A DNA stretch of 53,306 nt, from NCBI GenBank assembly GCA_017991775.1, contig JAGOPV010000006.1, forward strand, positions 1-53,306, given 5' to 3'. Source of the stretch: Candidatus Levyibacteriota bacterium. Lineage in GTDB: Bacteria > Patescibacteriota > Microgenomatia > Levybacterales > UBA12049. Positions 51,780 through 53,306 of the stretch are shown here, piece by piece. The translations under genes and the position numbers were made by a program. The stretch's first letter is position 1. Every line of letters starts with the position of its first letter. Below the pieces are notes generated by a model, which saw only the letters and a list, made by a program, of their open reading frames with translations, ran no database searches and was not told where the DNA came from.

Positions 51780-52822
51780 TTCGCTTTATTGATCCACTCT
51801 GATTTGACCGCAGATACGTATGCGCTAAATCCATCCTTGCCTTCAAATACAAAAACTGGCATGACATATTCTTGCTTTGCGACACCAAGATAATATCCAA
51901 GGTAGACTTTTTTGATAACTATGTCAGTGCTACTTCCAAAATATGATCCTACATATGCACCATTCTTCTTAAGGAGAGAGTATGCATCGTTTACACTAAT
52001 AAGTGGATATGTTGAAGACTCGTTGCTAATAGTTTGGTGATTAAAACTTGCTTCCATCAGCTCTCTTGTATTGGCACCCCCAACAATAAAATGCATCGTT
52101 GTGTGGGGTGGGTTTGGGTAGACGATTTGAAATTTATCAAGATCTGATTGGTAGAGATCGATACGTGCAATTTGTGCATCTGATGGTGTGAGTGCGGCTA
52201 CTAACTTTTCATCTTCTAACTTGAGTAAATCAACGTTAGTTTGGAGAATATCTATATCTGATGGGAAAAGTCCAAGTAGTGACAGAAATTCAGTGACTTC
52301 ATTTTTAGCATTTTCCTCGTTCACTCTTCCATTAGCCGCAAGATCTGGATAAGTAAGGAAGTTGGAGTCGATACTAAAGTCTTTTGAAACGATATTTACT
52401 GTGAGTCTTTTTTCTGGGCGAACTACCTCATTCCACGCGTAAGTAGTGTCATTTAATTTGGTCCGATTGAACGTGAATGAAGTTTTGGCAACAAGACTTT
52501 GAGTAGATTGAAGCGAGAGCAGATTTGGTTCACTTACTACGGTTTTGTAGACTTTCAATCTATCGGGAAACTCGCCAAGATTACCAGAGACGGTATCAAG
52601 GCTGTATTTATATTTTTCCTGCGTCACACTTTCTGGAAAAACTAGTGGTGGAAGTGCGTTAAATGCAGCTTCAGGAGCAGGACCTGGTTTGGGGAAAAGG
52701 CTTGAGTAGAGTGAGACGGCACCCTTTGAGAGAAAAAAGAGTAAGATTGCGAGGAGAATCCCTCCACCGCCAAATATAGCTACTTTTTTAGTAATGGAGG
52801 TAGCTTGGGACAGAGTAGGCAT
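51776..52822 (-). CDS. Membrane-anchored outer protein, unknown
   Basis: The 348-residue protein has one N-terminal span (about 15-40, VAIFGGGGILLAILLFFLSKGAVSLY), then a Pro-rich stretch and an outer beta-rich domain of about 290 residues. ESVTQEKYKYSLDTVSGNLGEFPDRLKVYKTV and the ending YLGYYLGVAKQEYVMPVFVFEGKDGFSAYVSAVKSEW are regular enough to be a conserved domain, but I cannot name it. ATG 52822 is supported by TATACT 6 nt upstream. It diverges from gltX. Confidence 0.65.
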   Translation of the reverse strand: MPTLSQATSITKKVAIFGGGGILLAILLFFLSKGAVSLYSSLFPKPGPAPEAAFNALPPLVFPESVTQEKYKYSLDTVSGNLGEFPDRLKVYKTVVSEPNLLSLQSTQSLVAKTSFTFNRTKLNDTTYAWNEVVRPEKRLTVNIVSKDFSIDSNFLTYPDLAANGRVNEENAKNEVTEFLSLLGLFPSDIDILQTNVDLLKLEDEKLVAALTPSDAQIARIDLYQSDLDKFQIVYPNPPHTTMHFIVGGANTRELMEASFNHQTISNESSTYPLISVNDAYSLLKKNGAYVGSYFGSSTDIVIKKVYLGYYLGVAKQEYVMPVFVFEGKDGFSAYVSAVKSEWINKAN

Positions 52823-52828
52823 GTATTG

Positions 52829-52834
52829 AGTATA
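52829..52834 (-). promoter_or_regulatory. -10 box for the anchored outer protein gene
   Basis: Minus-strand TATACT ends 6 nt before ATG 52822; it is back to back with the gltX -10, 14 bases away. Confidence 0.65.
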
Positions 52835-52848
52835 AGTAATCACAAATG

Positions 52849-52854
52849 TATAAT
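52849..52854 (+). promoter_or_regulatory. -10 box for gltX
   Basis: TATAAT ends 9 nt before ATG 52864. Confidence 0.6.
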
Positions 52855-52863
52855 CAACTTACT

Positions 52864-53306
52864 ATGAAACAAGTACGTACTAGAATAGCACCTTCTCCAA
52901 CTGGATATCCCCATATTGGCACTGTCTATCAAGTGTTGTTCGACTATGCTTATGCAAGAAAATATGACGGTAAATTTATACTTCGTATTGAGGATACTGA
53001 CCGAGCTAGGTTTGTTGATGGAGCAGAAGAGGTTATTTATTCTGCCCTAGATTGGTTTAGTCTATCACCAGACGAGAGTCCATTGCATCAAGGTGAGTAT
53101 GGTCCTTATAGGCAGTCAGAGAGACTACCAATTTATAGGAAGTATGCAGATGAGCTTGTTGAAAAGGGTCATGCATATCTATGTTTTTGTACTAAAGAAC
53201 GTCTTGAAGAGATGCGAAAAGGAATGGAGCAGCGGCATGAAATGCCAATGTATGACAGAAAATGCAGGAGCCTTTCACCTGAGGAGATAAAGAATCAGTT
53301 GGCTGC
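52864..53306 (+). CDS. gltX: Glutamyl-tRNA synthetase (3' end outside window)
   Basis: This class I synthetase charges tRNA with glutamate. The first 147 residues are present, with the opening MKQVRTRIAPSPTGYPHIGT holding the HIGH-like PHIGT motif, then KFILRIEDTDRARFVDGAEEVIYSALDW, GPYRQSERLPIYRKYADEL and GHAYLCFCTKERLEEMR. All match bacterial GltX closely. The frame stays open to the window edge. It lies 41 bases from the divergent unknown gene. Confidence 0.97.
   Translation, partial: MKQVRTRIAPSPTGYPHIGTVYQVLFDYAYARKYDGKFILRIEDTDRARFVDGAEEVIYSALDWFSLSPDESPLHQGEYGPYRQSERLPIYRKYADELVEKGHAYLCFCTKERLEEMRKGMEQRHEMPMYDRKCRSLSPEEIKNQLA

Overview
The window looks like a piece of a chromosome from a Patescibacteria/CPR bacterium, probably a Microgenomates-like lineage. 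This is inferred from gene content, not from a phylogeny. The signs are compact, mostly overlapping genes, many small membrane-anchored proteins typical of CPR genomes (DUF5679, DUF4446, DUF3048, LytR_C, CAP, DUF2079), short SecD/SecF, an archaeal-type AspRS and a very short TsaB. A release factor 2 with SPF and GGQ motifs, together with genes ending in TGA, indicates the standard bacterial code. No phage, insertion sequence, CRISPR array, rRNA or tRNA gene was seen.

Layout: 1-2446 is the 3' part of secA. 2497-9902 holds a DMT transporter, an HExxH protein, a lycopene-cyclase-fold membrane protein, a large secreted/membrane protein, a duplicated HD-domain protein and an RNA m5C methyltransferase. 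9964-13463 encodes envelope-associated proteins (possible double-psi barrel, LytR_C, phosphodiester glycosidase). 13495-18797 holds DNA repair (nfo, alkA-like), transketolase and prfB. 18834-21700 is ftsE-ftsX plus a coiled-coil C39-like peptidase, a division/wall-hydrolysis module. 22524-23846 is tsaE-tsaC-tsaB for t6A tRNA modification. 24982-32333 is a nucleotide-sugar cluster (dTDP-, UDP- and GDP-sugars), followed by two membrane glycosyltransferases (to 35019). 35003-38497 holds a tiny zinc ribbon, mscL, nth, DUF5679, DUF4446 and DUF3048. 38580-41410 is a wHTH/nucleotidyltransferase-fold protein with secD-secF. 41397-47157 (minus strand) holds a HAM1-like NTPase, YqeY, an ABC-2 exporter, DUF2079 and a CCA-adding enzyme. 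47216 to the end holds recJ, a small gene with an attenuator-like leader, aspS, a D,D-carboxypeptidase, a membrane protein and the start of gltX.

The most striking signal is in the expression logic. At fifteen gene starts a TANNNT -10 box ends exactly 6 nt before the start codon, which predicts leaderless mRNAs. Three more genes and a 16-codon leader ORF show a 9-nt gap, and one gene an 8-nt gap. Genes inside operons (ftsX, rfbB) or with longer leaders (mscL, DUF5679) instead have clear Shine-Dalgarno sequences. This pattern revises several start codons. The best candidate for an undescribed regulatory system is the minus-strand leader at 49269-49412. It has a near-consensus promoter, a leaderless 16-codon ORF, and three RNA segments able to form either an antiterminator or a terminator, just upstream of an unrecognised 123-aa gene. 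Other points of interest are a triple palindrome inside secA, heptanucleotide tandem repeats inside secA and tkt, an exact 250-residue tandem HD duplication, and a nucleotide-sugar cluster that has a QdtA/FdtA-type isomerase where RmlC would be expected.
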